64,000 nucleotides of DNA from Actinomadura sp. DC4. Lineage in GTDB: Bacteria > Actinomycetota > Actinomycetes > Streptosporangiales > Streptosporangiaceae. The stretch lies in the NCBI RefSeq assembly GCF_030406325.1, contig NZ_JAUEQY010000014.1:62001-126000 (forward strand). The letters are read 5' to 3'. Positions 1 through 7,917 of the stretch are shown piece after piece; position 1 is the first letter of the stretch; each line of letters opens with the position of its first letter. The notes beneath the pieces were generated by a model. That model ran no database searches. It was not told where the DNA came from and saw only the letters and a list, made by a program, of their open reading frames with translations. The position numbers were made by a program, and so were the translations under genes.

Positions 1-344
1 TGACGCTGCGGCCCGGGTACGTGCCGGCGTCGGACGTACCGGGCCTGTTCTCGGACGCCGACGCGCTCGTACTGCCGTACCGGACCGCGACGGCGTCGCA
101 GAACGTCTTCATGGCGTACGAGCACGGCGTCCCGGTCATCGCGACGCGGGCCGGCACGCTGGCCGACCATGTGCGGGAGGGCATCGACGGGGTGGTGTGC
201 GACCCGGACGACGTCGACTCGCTGACGGAGGCCCTGAGGCGCTTCTACGCCCCGGGCGTACCGGCGAAGCTCCGAGCGGGCGTCAAACCGGTCGACGCGG
301 AGCCTCACTGGGCGCGCTACCTGGAGCAACTGCTCAGCCGCTGA
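1..344 (+). CDS. Glycosyltransferase, C-terminal part (cut by left edge)
   Basis: The reading frame is open from the left edge (first whole codon at position 3) and ends at a TGA at 342-344, so only the last ~113 residues are visible. The stretch around DALVLPYRTATASQNVFMAY followed by HGVPVIATRAG is the donor-nucleotide half of a GT-B glycosyltransferase (GT1/GT4-like). It is followed by the usual loop naming a residual position range (DDVDSLTEALRRF). Family knowledge says such enzymes transfer a sugar from an NDP-sugar at the cytoplasmic face of the membrane. Substrate is unknown. Other glycan genes lie at 3.8-7.9 kb, but this gene is separated from them. Confidence 0.75.
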   Translation, partial: TLRPGYVPASDVPGLFSDADALVLPYRTATASQNVFMAYEHGVPVIATRAGTLADHVREGIDGVVCDPDDVDSLTEALRRFYAPGVPAKLRAGVKPVDAEPHWARYLEQLLSR

Positions 345-467
345 TTCTCCCGCCAAACGGTCCGTTGACGCGCTAACCTGACGACTCCCCGACGTAATCG
401 GATCGTTTCTCTGGGTGATCAGCGGTCTGTGTTTAACTGAAGTATGCGTGGTGGAGGTGAGGAAGGC

Positions 468-1046
468 ATGGCCGTGCCGCTTCAGGTCGACCTGCCCAGT
501 GACCACTACACCGTCGAGGACTGGCTTCAACTGCCCGAGACCGTCGGGCAGCGGGTCGAGCTCATCGACGGGAGCTTTGTGGTGAGTCCCACGCCGTTGT
601 CGACACATCAGCTCTGCGCCAAGCGGTTGGTGCGCATTCTGGACGATGCCGCACCGCCTGACCTTGAGGTGCTTGAAGCCTTCGGCGTGCGGACGGCGAC
701 GGAAGTACCAGTGCCAGATGTGGTCGTGGGTGACGCGAACGTGATCGTGGGCGGCGCCACCGTGCTGCTCCCGGAGCAGACCCACCTCGTGGCCGAGATC
801 GTGAGCCCGCACAACCACCGGCGCGATTATCTGGACAAGCCTCGGATCTATGCCGGAGCGGGCATCCCGACCTTCCTCCGTGTCGAGCTGACAGGGACCG
901 CACCGCCGAGCGTCGAAGTACTCCACTTGCGCGATGGTGCGTACACCCTGATCGCGAAGGCGAACGCGGGGCAGACGCTTGAGCTGGCCGAGCCGTTCGC
1001 GGTCTCGTTCGATCCGGGAATTCTCTTGGGACACCGTTCCAAGTGA
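468..1046 (+). CDS. Uma2 family (DUF820) putative endonuclease
   Basis: 192 residues. An upstream in-frame ATG at 444 is possible, but the ATG at 468 has a strong GGAGGTGAGG ribosome site just before it (453-462), so I chose 468. The fold signature is the PD-(D/E)XK-like core of Uma2/DUF820: VELIDG near the N-terminus, PDVVVGD, VAEIVSP, then a DYLDKPRIYAGAGIPTFLRV stretch with the Lys. Uma2 proteins are abundant in actinobacteria and cyanobacteria and are predicted nucleases often linked to mobile DNA, but their role is not established. A second copy lies at 43.6 kb. It appears monocistronic. Confidence 0.8.
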   Translation: MAVPLQVDLPSDHYTVEDWLQLPETVGQRVELIDGSFVVSPTPLSTHQLCAKRLVRILDDAAPPDLEVLEAFGVRTATEVPVPDVVVGDANVIVGGATVLLPEQTHLVAEIVSPHNHRRDYLDKPRIYAGAGIPTFLRVELTGTAPPSVEVLHLRDGAYTLIAKANAGQTLELAEPFAVSFDPGILLGHRSK

Positions 1047-1055
1047 GCCGGTTCG

Positions 1056-1751
1056 TCAGGTGAGGTTCTTGAGCATTTCCTCGGCGAGCGCGCCGGCGGA
1101 CGCGGGGTTCTGGCCCGTGTACAGGTTGCGGTCCACGACCGTGTACGGCTCCCACACCGGGCCCCGCGAGTAGTCGGCGGGGAGGTTCCGTACCGCGTCC
1201 TCCATGAGCCACTTGGCCTTGTCGGCGAAGCCGAACAGGGCCTCCTCCTCGTTCGAGAAGCCGGTGACGCGGTAGCCGGCGAACGGCGTGTCACCGTGCT
1301 CGTCCCGGGTGGCGACCAGGGCGGCCGGAGCGTGGCAGACGAGACCGAGGGGCTTGCCCGAGGCGAGCGACCTCTTGAGCAGAAGCCCGGAGTCGGCGTC
1401 GGAGGCGAGGTCCTCCAGGGGGCCGTGGCCGCCCGGGTAGAACACCGCGTCGTACTCGTCCAGGTTCACGTCTTGGATGGAGACGGGGTGGCGCAGCTCG
1501 TCGGCCTTCTCGATGACGGCCTCCAGCGTGCGGACGGTCTCCTCGCCGCCCACCAGGTCGGCCCGCAGGCTCAGCACGTCGACCACGGGAACGACCCCGT
1601 CCGGAGTCGCGACCGTGACCTGGTGGCCGGCGCCCGTGAACGCGCTGTACGGACTGGCGAACTCCTCGGCCCAGTATCCGCTCGGATGCCGGTGACCGTC
1701 CTTGAGCGTCCAGTAGCTCGCGCCGGTCAGCACGAAAAGAATCTTGGCCAT
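1056..1751 (-). CDS. DJ-1/PfpI family protein (class I glutamine amidotransferase-like)
   Basis: 231 residues. The nucleophile elbow is LGLVCHAPAAL, with Cys139 and His140, and an acidic residue sits near the N-terminus in GYWAEEF, as in the Hsp31/YhbO-type branch. YPGGHGPLEDL supplies the oxyanion-like loop. Known relatives are chaperones, proteases, deglycases or glyoxalases; which activity applies cannot be told from sequence. It is transcribed on the minus strand as a single gene, and its 3' end lies 9 bp from the end of the convergent Uma2 gene. No signal peptide, so cytoplasmic. Confidence 0.8.
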   Translation of the reverse strand: MAKILFVLTGASYWTLKDGHRHPSGYWAEEFASPYSAFTGAGHQVTVATPDGVVPVVDVLSLRADLVGGEETVRTLEAVIEKADELRHPVSIQDVNLDEYDAVFYPGGHGPLEDLASDADSGLLLKRSLASGKPLGLVCHAPAALVATRDEHGDTPFAGYRVTGFSNEEEALFGFADKAKWLMEDAVRNLPADYSRGPVWEPYTVVDRNLYTGQNPASAGALAEEMLKNLT

Positions 1752-1937
1752 GATGGTTCCCCCCGAATGTGCACGCCGCTTGTCGCGGCGCGTGTCACCT
1801 GTACCTGCCGTTCACATCGGCCGGGACGACACCTGCGCGACGGCGCGCACACCCCCGACGCCCGGATCGGCCGTCCCTCGTCGGATATGACGAGGACCTG
1901 TCGCCGGGCGCTGCGGGGCGAGTGGATCTGGCCTGTC

Positions 1938-2288
1938 TCAGCCGTTGATGCCCTCGATGTGGGGCTGAAGCTCCTTGAGGAGGGCACGCTTGGGCTTGGC
2001 GCCAACGATCTGCTGGACGGGCTCGCCACCCTTGAACAGCAGCAACGTCGGCAGCCCCATCACACCGTAGCGCGCCGGGACGCTGGGGTTCGCGTCGTAG
2101 TCGAGCTTGGCGATCTTGACCTTGTCACCGTGCTCGGCGGCGATCTGGTCCAGGACCGGGGCGATCATGCGGCAGGGCCCGCACCAGGATGCCCAGAAGT
2201 CGACCAGCACGGGCGTCTCACTCGCCAGCACGGCCGTGTCGAAGTCCGCGTCGGTCACGGTGAAGGGCTTGTCGGCCACGTCCGCCAT
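1938..2288 (-). CDS. trxA: Thioredoxin
   Basis: 116 residues from the ATG at 2288, which is preceded by a good GAAGGAGAT ribosome site. A longer frame reaches 2357 but adds a non-thioredoxin leader. The active site is FWASWCGPC with Cys36 and Cys39; the cis-proline loop is MGLPTLLLF. Length and motifs match a classical cytoplasmic thioredoxin that keeps protein thiols reduced using thioredoxin reductase. No reductase gene is nearby. Confidence 0.93.
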   Translation of the reverse strand: MADVADKPFTVTDADFDTAVLASETPVLVDFWASWCGPCRMIAPVLDQIAAEHGDKVKIAKLDYDANPSVPARYGVMGLPTLLLFKGGEPVQQIVGAKPKRALLKELQPHIEGING

Positions 2289-2377
2289 GAATATCTCCTT
2301 CCGGGCCCACCGCCCGTACGGCGGCGACTCTGGTGGTGATAAGTCGTGGATGGTCATGGTTGTTCCCTAACCCGAGC

Positions 2378-2653
2378 CTACGGGCGCCGCCCGCCACGAT
2401 TCCGCAGGGTGGTGTGCTGCCGGAGGATCCGGCGCATGGCGCCGTAGCCGGTACCGAACTTCTCGGCGACCTGGCGGATGGTCGAGCCTTCCTCGTAGAG
2501 ACGTACGGCGTCGTCGGCGAGCCCGGTGAGCACCTGTGCGACGAAGTCACGCCCCATCGCGACAGAAACGGGATGCGCAGGCAGCTTGAGGGTGGACTCG
2601 CCTGCCGCGATGGCCGGACAGGTGCGGAGAACCGTTGTGGGGTCAGGGAACAT
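2378..2653 (-). CDS. Small helix-turn-helix protein
   Basis: 91 residues. The C-terminal half (LTGLADDAVRLYEEGSTIRQ then VAEKFGTGYGAMRRIL) reads as a helix-turn-helix of the resolvase/Hin type, with a basic tail. No catalytic domain is attached. It is divergent from the XRE regulator at 2793, and the 139-bp intergenic region between them carries inverted repeats, so mutual or autogenous regulation is plausible. The start is not certain; a later ATG lies at residue 33. Confidence 0.6.
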   Translation of the reverse strand: MFPDPTTVLRTCPAIAAGESTLKLPAHPVSVAMGRDFVAQVLTGLADDAVRLYEEGSTIRQVAEKFGTGYGAMRRILRQHTTLRNRGGRRP

Positions 2654-2694
2654 CCGAGCCTCTCGGTGACGATGTGGAGTTGGTTAGATGCATG

Positions 2695-2751
2695 CTGCTA
2701 CTGCACAGTGCAAGATCGCAATGCTTATGACGAATGTCGACTGCGTAGCAG
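2695..2751. promoter_or_regulatory. Inverted repeats between divergent HTH and XRE genes (candidate operator)
   Basis: A short perfect palindrome TGCAC-A-GTGCA sits at 2702-2712. A wider inverted pair, CTGCTAC at 2695-2701 and GTAGCAG at 2745-2751, encloses it. They lie between two divergently transcribed DNA-binding protein genes, where operators are expected. No promoter elements are assigned. Confidence 0.4.
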
Positions 2752-2792
2752 AATCGCTTGCTGACCCCATGTGACGACGGGACACTGATCGG

Positions 2793-3638
2793 ATGCCTCA
2801 ACCGCACAGCCCCACCGTGCGCGGTCGTAAGGTCGCGAGTGAATTACGGCGCCTGCGTGAGCAGGCAGGGCTCTCCGCTGACCAGGCCGCCGCCCAGCTC
2901 GGTGCGGGCTGGAGCCGGTACAAGGTCATCCGGATCGAGACCGCGAAGACCAAGCCGACTCTCACTGGCATCACCGCATTGCTCGACCTGTACGGCGTCG
3001 ACAGCGCGACGCGCGCCGCGCTGATGGAGTTGGCCAAGAACGCCTGGCGGCGCGGCTGGTGGACCGACTACGGCGACGTCTTTCGTGGAAGTTATGTGGC
3101 GCAAGAGGACGATGCGAGCGGCATTTGCGAGTGGAGCCCGCAACTTGTCCCTGGGCTCCTTCAGACAGAGGCGTACGCCCGAGCGGTCATCCAGGCGTCG
3201 CTACGCACCGACGACGCGAGTGTGCAGCGGCGCGTAATGGCCCGGATGACCCGCACGGTCCTGCTGGGCCGTACCGACCCGCCGGCGCCGGAGCTGTCGG
3301 TGATCATCGACGAGAGCGTGCTGCATCGCCGGATCGGCGGCGAAGAGGTCATGCGTGGGCAGCTCAGCGCGTTGATCGCCGCCGGTCGCCGTCCCAACGT
3401 CGTGGTTCAGGTGCTGTCCTATTCGGCCGGCGTGCATCCAGGGCTCGGCGGCGCGTTCATCATCCTGAGCTTCCCCGAGGACATCGCGCCGGGCGTTGGC
3501 TACGTCGAGACGCGGATCGGTGACGGCTACGCGGAAAACGCCGCCGCGCTACGAACGCTTAGAGTTGACTTCGAGATCCTGCAATCAGCGGCGTTGTCTC
3601 CGGAAGAATCGGCGGAGTTCATCGCCGCACTCATTTAG
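2793..3638 (+). CDS. XRE-family regulator with DUF5753 domain
   Basis: 281 residues. The N-terminal ~70 residues form a Cro/CI-type helix-turn-helix (LRRLREQAGLSADQAAAQLG, with WSRYKVIRIE as the turn). The rest is the DUF5753 sensor-like domain (WSPQLVPGLLQTEAYARAVI). Such proteins are highly amplified in actinomycetes and are usually followed by a DUF397 partner; BldB/WhiJ-type systems are the best-studied examples. Here the partner immediately follows but is truncated (next entry). Confidence 0.88.
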   Translation: MPQPHSPTVRGRKVASELRRLREQAGLSADQAAAQLGAGWSRYKVIRIETAKTKPTLTGITALLDLYGVDSATRAALMELAKNAWRRGWWTDYGDVFRGSYVAQEDDASGICEWSPQLVPGLLQTEAYARAVIQASLRTDDASVQRRVMARMTRTVLLGRTDPPAPELSVIIDESVLHRRIGGEEVMRGQLSALIAAGRRPNVVVQVLSYSAGVHPGLGGAFIILSFPEDIAPGVGYVETRIGDGYAENAAALRTLRVDFEILQSAALSPEESAEFIAALI

Positions 3639-3653
3639 GAGAAGCCCGCCCTC

Positions 3654-3752
3654 ATGCTGATCCTGGAATGCCTGCCATGGCGGAAAAGCTCTCGCAGCGG
3701 CGATGGAAACGCCACGTGTGTCGAGGTCGTAGTGGTCGAGCGGAGCGCGTAG
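3654..3752 (+). pseudogene. Truncated DUF397 protein (32 residues)
   Basis: A 32-codon frame starts at the ATG at 3654, 15 bp after the XRE stop codon, with AGGAG at 3637-3641. It encodes WRKSSRSGDGNATCVEV followed by VVVERSA and a TAG. This matches the conserved N-terminal signature of DUF397 (WRKSSxSGxxGNCVEV), but the family is normally 55-70 residues, so the C-terminal half is missing. The frame stops 3 bp before the 3' end of the convergent membrane-protein gene. It may be a remnant or a functional short form. Confidence 0.65.
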
Positions 3753-3755
3753 GCG

Positions 3756-4742
3756 TCAGCGGGCGTCGGTCTGTTCTTCCAGCAGTTCGGCCTCGTCGAC
3801 GGCCGGGTGGCGGGAGCCGAGCAGCACCGCCGCGCCCGCCCAGGCCAGGTCCGCGACCGTCATCACGACCCGTGACGCCAGCGCCACGACCAGGGGAGCG
3901 CCCGAGGCCAGCACCGGCCCCAGCGCCACCGTCAGCGCCGCCTCCCGTACCCCGACGCCGCCCGGCGCGATCACGACCAGGAACCCCGCCGTGAACGCCA
4001 GCGCGTACGCCCCGGTCGCCAGGAAGAAGCCCGACCCGCCCGCCGCGCGTACCAGCAGCCACGCGTGCACGCCGAACAGCAGCCAGCCCGCCGCCGTCCA
4101 GGCCACCGTCACGACCATCGTGCCCAGGCCCGCCGTACGGGCCAGTGGCTGGCGCCGGGCCAGCCGCAGCGCGCGGTCCAGCGCGAACGCCACCACGCGC
4201 GGATGCAGCGACGCCAGGAAGATCGGCGCCAGGATCAGTAGCCACCAGTAGCGGTGGGTCGCGTCAGCGGAAGTGAGAGGCAGCGTGACCGCGGCCACCG
4301 CGCAGCCCGTGGCGATCGTCGTGGCCATCGCCAGCAACGCCGCACTGGCGCCCCTCTCGCGCGGGACGCGGTGCTCCTTCGCCAGCTCCATCTGGGCCAC
4401 CAGCGCCCACACCGAGCCCGGGATGTACTTGCCGAGCTGGGAGACGAAATAGATCCGTACGGCCGCGCGCAGCGGCAGCGGGGAGCCCATCCCGGCCAGC
4501 AGGGAGCGCCAGGCCTGCATCCACGCGCCCAGGCCCAGGACCCCGAAGAGCAGCGCGGCACCGATGTACGGCCAGGAGAACGCGGTCACCGCGTGGCGGG
4601 TCTCGCCCCAGCGTGAGGCCAGGCCATAGACGCAGAAGGCGAGCGCGACGACGACCAGCGCCACGCGTGGCAGGCGACTCGAGCGCAGCCGGGAGATCAC
4701 GCCCGTCAGCGTAGTCGGTGAACGCCACGACACCGCCGTCAC
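3756..4742 (-). CDS. Lysylphosphatidylglycerol synthase-type/UPF0104 membrane protein
   Basis: 328 residues with about eight hydrophobic segments. Family markers are SQLGKYIPGSVWALVAQ near residue 105 and a later VVIAPGGVGVREAAL, typical of the UPF0104/AglD-like flippase domain found N-terminal in MprF. The catalytic synthase domain of MprF is absent. Family members are proposed to move lipid-linked or charged lipids across the cytoplasmic membrane. It is divergent from the methyltransferase at 4824, suggesting a role in glycan or lipid assembly. Confidence 0.75.
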   Translation of the reverse strand: MTAVSWRSPTTLTGVISRLRSSRLPRVALVVVALAFCVYGLASRWGETRHAVTAFSWPYIGAALLFGVLGLGAWMQAWRSLLAGMGSPLPLRAAVRIYFVSQLGKYIPGSVWALVAQMELAKEHRVPRERGASAALLAMATTIATGCAVAAVTLPLTSADATHRYWWLLILAPIFLASLHPRVVAFALDRALRLARRQPLARTAGLGTMVVTVAWTAAGWLLFGVHAWLLVRAAGGSGFFLATGAYALAFTAGFLVVIAPGGVGVREAALTVALGPVLASGAPLVVALASRVVMTVADLAWAGAAVLLGSRHPAVDEAELLEEQTDAR

Positions 4743-4823
4743 CGGTAAGGCGCCGGGTCAGGCGGGTGAACACTCGGTGATCAGCCGCTACCTGTCCTCC
4801 CGCGCCCGTAGAGTGGGGTCGCC

Positions 4824-5543
4824 ATGAAACTCAACGACGCTAAGGCCTTCGTGGGCCATCAGGTGCACGTGTGCCGCTTCCGTGAGGCCGGGACGCTTCT
4901 CCGCTGGATGGGCGACGATCTGCGCGGCAAGCGCGTGCTCGACGTCGCGGGCGGTGACGGCTACTGGGCCGGGCAGGCCCGTAAGCGCGGTGCGCAGGCC
5001 GTCTCGATCGACCTCGCCCGCGGCAAGATGCTCTACGGCCAGACCCTCAAGCACAATCCGGCGCTGATCGAGTGTGACGCGCTCAAGCTTCCGTTCCAGG
5101 ACGCGTCCTTCGACGCGTTGTTGTCGGTGTGCGCGATCGAGCACTTCGACGACGGCGGCAAGGCGCTGGACGAGATGTCGCGCATCCTCAAGCCGGGCGG
5201 CGAGCTGTTCATGTCGGCCGACGTGCTCAGCCGCTCGCGTGACTGGCCCAAGCTCCGTAGCGCGCACTGCGAGAAGTACCACGTGCAGCACACCTACACG
5301 CACGAGAGCCTGGCCGGGCTGCTCGGCGACCGTGACATGGAGCTCGCGGACTACTCCTACCAGTTCCGCAGTCGCGCCACCGAGCGCCTCTACCTGTCGC
5401 TGTCGGCGTACGGCGGCCGGGTCGGGTTCAACGCCGCCGCGCCGCTCACGCCGCTCGTGGCGCTGGCGGACCGCCGCAGCCCCAACGACAGAGGCAGCAT
5501 CGTGTTGATCAGGGCGCGTAAGAAAGAGGCGGTGGCGAGCTGA
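4824..5543 (+). CDS. Class I SAM-dependent methyltransferase
   Basis: 239 residues. Motif I is VLDVAGGDGYWAGQA, followed by an acidic strand end (SIDLARG), then CDALKLPFQDASFDALLSVC and the IEHFDD post-motif, all features of Methyltransf_11 enzymes. It probably methylates a small molecule or a lipid-linked sugar. It precedes the GT4 glycosyltransferase by 129 bp on the same strand, so it may belong to the same transcript. Confidence 0.82.
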   Translation: MKLNDAKAFVGHQVHVCRFREAGTLLRWMGDDLRGKRVLDVAGGDGYWAGQARKRGAQAVSIDLARGKMLYGQTLKHNPALIECDALKLPFQDASFDALLSVCAIEHFDDGGKALDEMSRILKPGGELFMSADVLSRSRDWPKLRSAHCEKYHVQHTYTHESLAGLLGDRDMELADYSYQFRSRATERLYLSLSAYGGRVGFNAAAPLTPLVALADRRSPNDRGSIVLIRARKKEAVAS

Positions 5544-5672
5544 CCGGGCGTGCCAAGGTCTCCCGCGCCAGAACCACTTGACGTCCCCCGGTTCGGGACT
5601 GATCGGCGTAGGCTTCCGATCGGGGAGTGATCCCCACCACTCCGGCACCTAACGTAGGGGGCGACTGTCAAG

Positions 5673-6800
5673 GTGGTGCCTCGGGTCCTGGTCGACGCGA
5701 CCGCAGTGCCCGCTGACCGCGGCGCGCTGGGGCGGTACGTCGACGGCCTGATCGCCGCGCTGCACCGCGCGGACGCCGATCTCGCCGTCGCGTGTCAGCG
5801 CTCCGACGAGGAGCGTTATTCCACGCTCGCGCCCAAGGCGCGTGTGGTGGCCGGACCGCCGGCGATCGCGCATCGGTCGGCGCGGCTGGCGTGGGAGCAG
5901 ACCGGGCTGCCGCTGATCGCGAACCACGTCGGCGCGGACGTCATCCACGCCCCTTATTACTCCACGCCGCTACGGCCGGGCGTGCCCGTCGTCGTCACGA
6001 TCCACGACGTGACCTACTTCGCCGAGCCCGAGGTGCACAACCCGGTCAAGGCGACCTACATCAAGTCGGCGACCCGCACCTCCGTACGCCGCGCCGCCCG
6101 GCTGATCGTGCCCTCCAAGGCGACCCGCGACGAGATGGTACGGCTGCTGAACGCCGACCCGACCCGCATCGACGTCGCCTACCACGGGGTCGACCACACG
6201 ATCTTCCACCCGCCCGGCGAGGACGAGCGGCGGCGCGTCTCCGACCGGCTGGGTCTGCACGGCCACCCCTACATCGCCTTTCTCGGCACGCTGGAGCCCC
6301 GCAAGAACGTCCCCAACCTGATCAGGGGCTGGGTGCGCGCGGTCGACGGGATGAACGACGTGCCCGCGCTCGTGCTCGCGGGCGGTGGCGGCTGGGACGA
6401 CGACGTCGACGCCGCGCTGGCCGCCGTCCCGCACCAGCTGCGCGTGCTGCGCCCCGGCTACCTCCGCTGGTCATCGTTGCCCGGGTTCTTCGGCGGAGCG
6501 CTCGTCGTGGCGCTGCCGAGCCGCGGCGAGGGCTTCGGGCTGCCGGTGCTGGAGGCGATGTCCTGCGGCTCCACGGTCCTCACGACGCACCGCTCGTCGC
6601 TGCCCGAGGTGGGCGGCGACGCGGTCGCCTACACCGAGCCCGACCCCGAGAGCATCGGCACCGCGCTCAGCGGGCTGATCGCCGACGTCGCGCGCCGCCG
6701 CACGCTCGCCGACGCCGCCGCGGCACGGGCCGCGGAGTTCACCTGGACGGCATCCGCCGAGGCGCATCTCGCTTCCTACCAGCGCGCCACCGAGCAGTAG
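5673..6800 (+). CDS. GT4-family glycosyltransferase
   Basis: 375 residues from a GTG start at 5673. The N-terminal acceptor half begins PRVLVDATAV and includes HAPYYSTPLRPGVPVVVTIHD. The C-terminal donor half has FLGTLEPRKNVPNLI and the E-x7-E motif region EGFGLPVLEAMSCG. This is a retaining GT-B enzyme, often a mannosyl- or rhamnosyltransferase. It is followed after 36 bp by a sugar-nucleotide synthesis gene, which points to a small surface-glycan operon. Confidence 0.85.
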   Translation: MVPRVLVDATAVPADRGALGRYVDGLIAALHRADADLAVACQRSDEERYSTLAPKARVVAGPPAIAHRSARLAWEQTGLPLIANHVGADVIHAPYYSTPLRPGVPVVVTIHDVTYFAEPEVHNPVKATYIKSATRTSVRRAARLIVPSKATRDEMVRLLNADPTRIDVAYHGVDHTIFHPPGEDERRRVSDRLGLHGHPYIAFLGTLEPRKNVPNLIRGWVRAVDGMNDVPALVLAGGGGWDDDVDAALAAVPHQLRVLRPGYLRWSSLPGFFGGALVVALPSRGEGFGLPVLEAMSCGSTVLTTHRSSLPEVGGDAVAYTEPDPESIGTALSGLIADVARRRTLADAAAARAAEFTWTASAEAHLASYQRATEQ

Positions 6801-6836
6801 GGTGACCGGTCCAGACATTCGAGAGGGAGGGTCACG

Positions 6837-7904
6837 CTGGAAGCGATTCTGCTGGTCGGAGGTAAGGGCACGCGGCTGAGGCCGCTGACGATCTCCACCC
6901 CCAAGCCACTGCTTCCCACCGCCGGCGTGCCACTGCTGGAACACCAGCTCAGAAAGGCCAGTGCGGCCGGCATCCGGCGCATCGTGTTCGCGACGTCGTA
7001 CCGCGCGTCGATGTTCACCGAGGCGTTCGGCGACGGTTCCCGGCTCGGCCTGGAGCTCGTCTACGTCACCGAGGACGAACCCCTCGGCACCGCGGGCGCC
7101 ATCCGCAACGCCGCGCGCGAGCTGACCTGCGACGCCGACAGCCCGGTCGTCGTGCTCAACGGCGACATCCTGTCCGGTCACGACCTCGTGGCGCAGATCG
7201 CCATGCACGAGAAGTCGGGCGCCGCGGTGACGATGCACCTCACCCTGGTCAGCGACGCGCGGCGCTACGGCGCCGTGCCGACGACCTCCGAGGGCAAGGT
7301 CATCGAGTTCGTGGAAAAGTCCCCGAAACCGCCGACCAACCAGGTGAACGCCGGCTGTTACGTCTTCCGGCGGTCCGCGATCGAGGCCATTCCGGAGGGC
7401 CGGGTCGTCTCGGTGGAGTACGAGACGTTCCCGGGCCTGCTCGCCGACGGTGCCACGATCATGGGGTACGTCGAGGGCGCGTACTGGCTGGACGTGGGCA
7501 CGCCCGGCACGTTCGTCCAGGGCTCGTGTGACCTGGTGCTCGGCCGGATGGTGTCGCCCGCGGTGACGCCGGGCGGCGGCGTGCTGTTCCTCAACGGTTC
7601 GGTGGTCGCCCCGGAGGCCGCGGTGTCCGGGGGTACGGCCGTCGGTGCGGGCGCCGTGGTCGAGTCGGGCGCGACCGTCGAGTCCAGCGTGCTGTTCGAC
7701 GGCGCGGTCGTCGAGCAGGGCGCGCGGGTCTCCCGCTCGGTGATCGGGCGCGGTGCGCGCATCTGCGCCGGGGCCGTCCTCGACGAGACCGTGATCGGCG
7801 ACGGCGCGATGGTCGGCGCCGGGAACGAGCTCCGCGGCGGGCTGCGCCTGTGGCCCGGCACCCAGCTCCCGCCGACCGCCGTCCGTTTTTCCTCGGACGT
7901 CTGA
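6837..7904 (+). CDS. Sugar-1-phosphate nucleotidyltransferase (ManC/GDP-mannose pyrophosphorylase-like), apparent CTG start
   Basis: 355 residues when read from the CTG at 6837. The nucleotide-binding signature LLVGGKGTRLRPLTISTPKP lies directly after this codon, and GGGAGG at 6825-6830 is spaced 6 bases from it. The frame has no ATG, GTG or TTG between the stop at 6798-6800 and a GTG at 6927, which would delete the essential loop. The middle carries LNGDILS. The C-terminus is a left-handed beta-helix (repeats such as GAVVESGATVESSVLF). The enzyme makes an NDP-sugar, probably GDP-mannose by similarity to actinobacterial ManB/ManC proteins at this locus. Confidence 0.8.
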   Translation: MEAILLVGGKGTRLRPLTISTPKPLLPTAGVPLLEHQLRKASAAGIRRIVFATSYRASMFTEAFGDGSRLGLELVYVTEDEPLGTAGAIRNAARELTCDADSPVVVLNGDILSGHDLVAQIAMHEKSGAAVTMHLTLVSDARRYGAVPTTSEGKVIEFVEKSPKPPTNQVNAGCYVFRRSAIEAIPEGRVVSVEYETFPGLLADGATIMGYVEGAYWLDVGTPGTFVQGSCDLVLGRMVSPAVTPGGGVLFLNGSVVAPEAAVSGGTAVGAGAVVESGATVESSVLFDGAVVEQGARVSRSVIGRGARICAGAVLDETVIGDGAMVGAGNELRGGLRLWPGTQLPPTAVRFSSDV

Positions 7905-7917
7905 CACCCTGGAAAGC

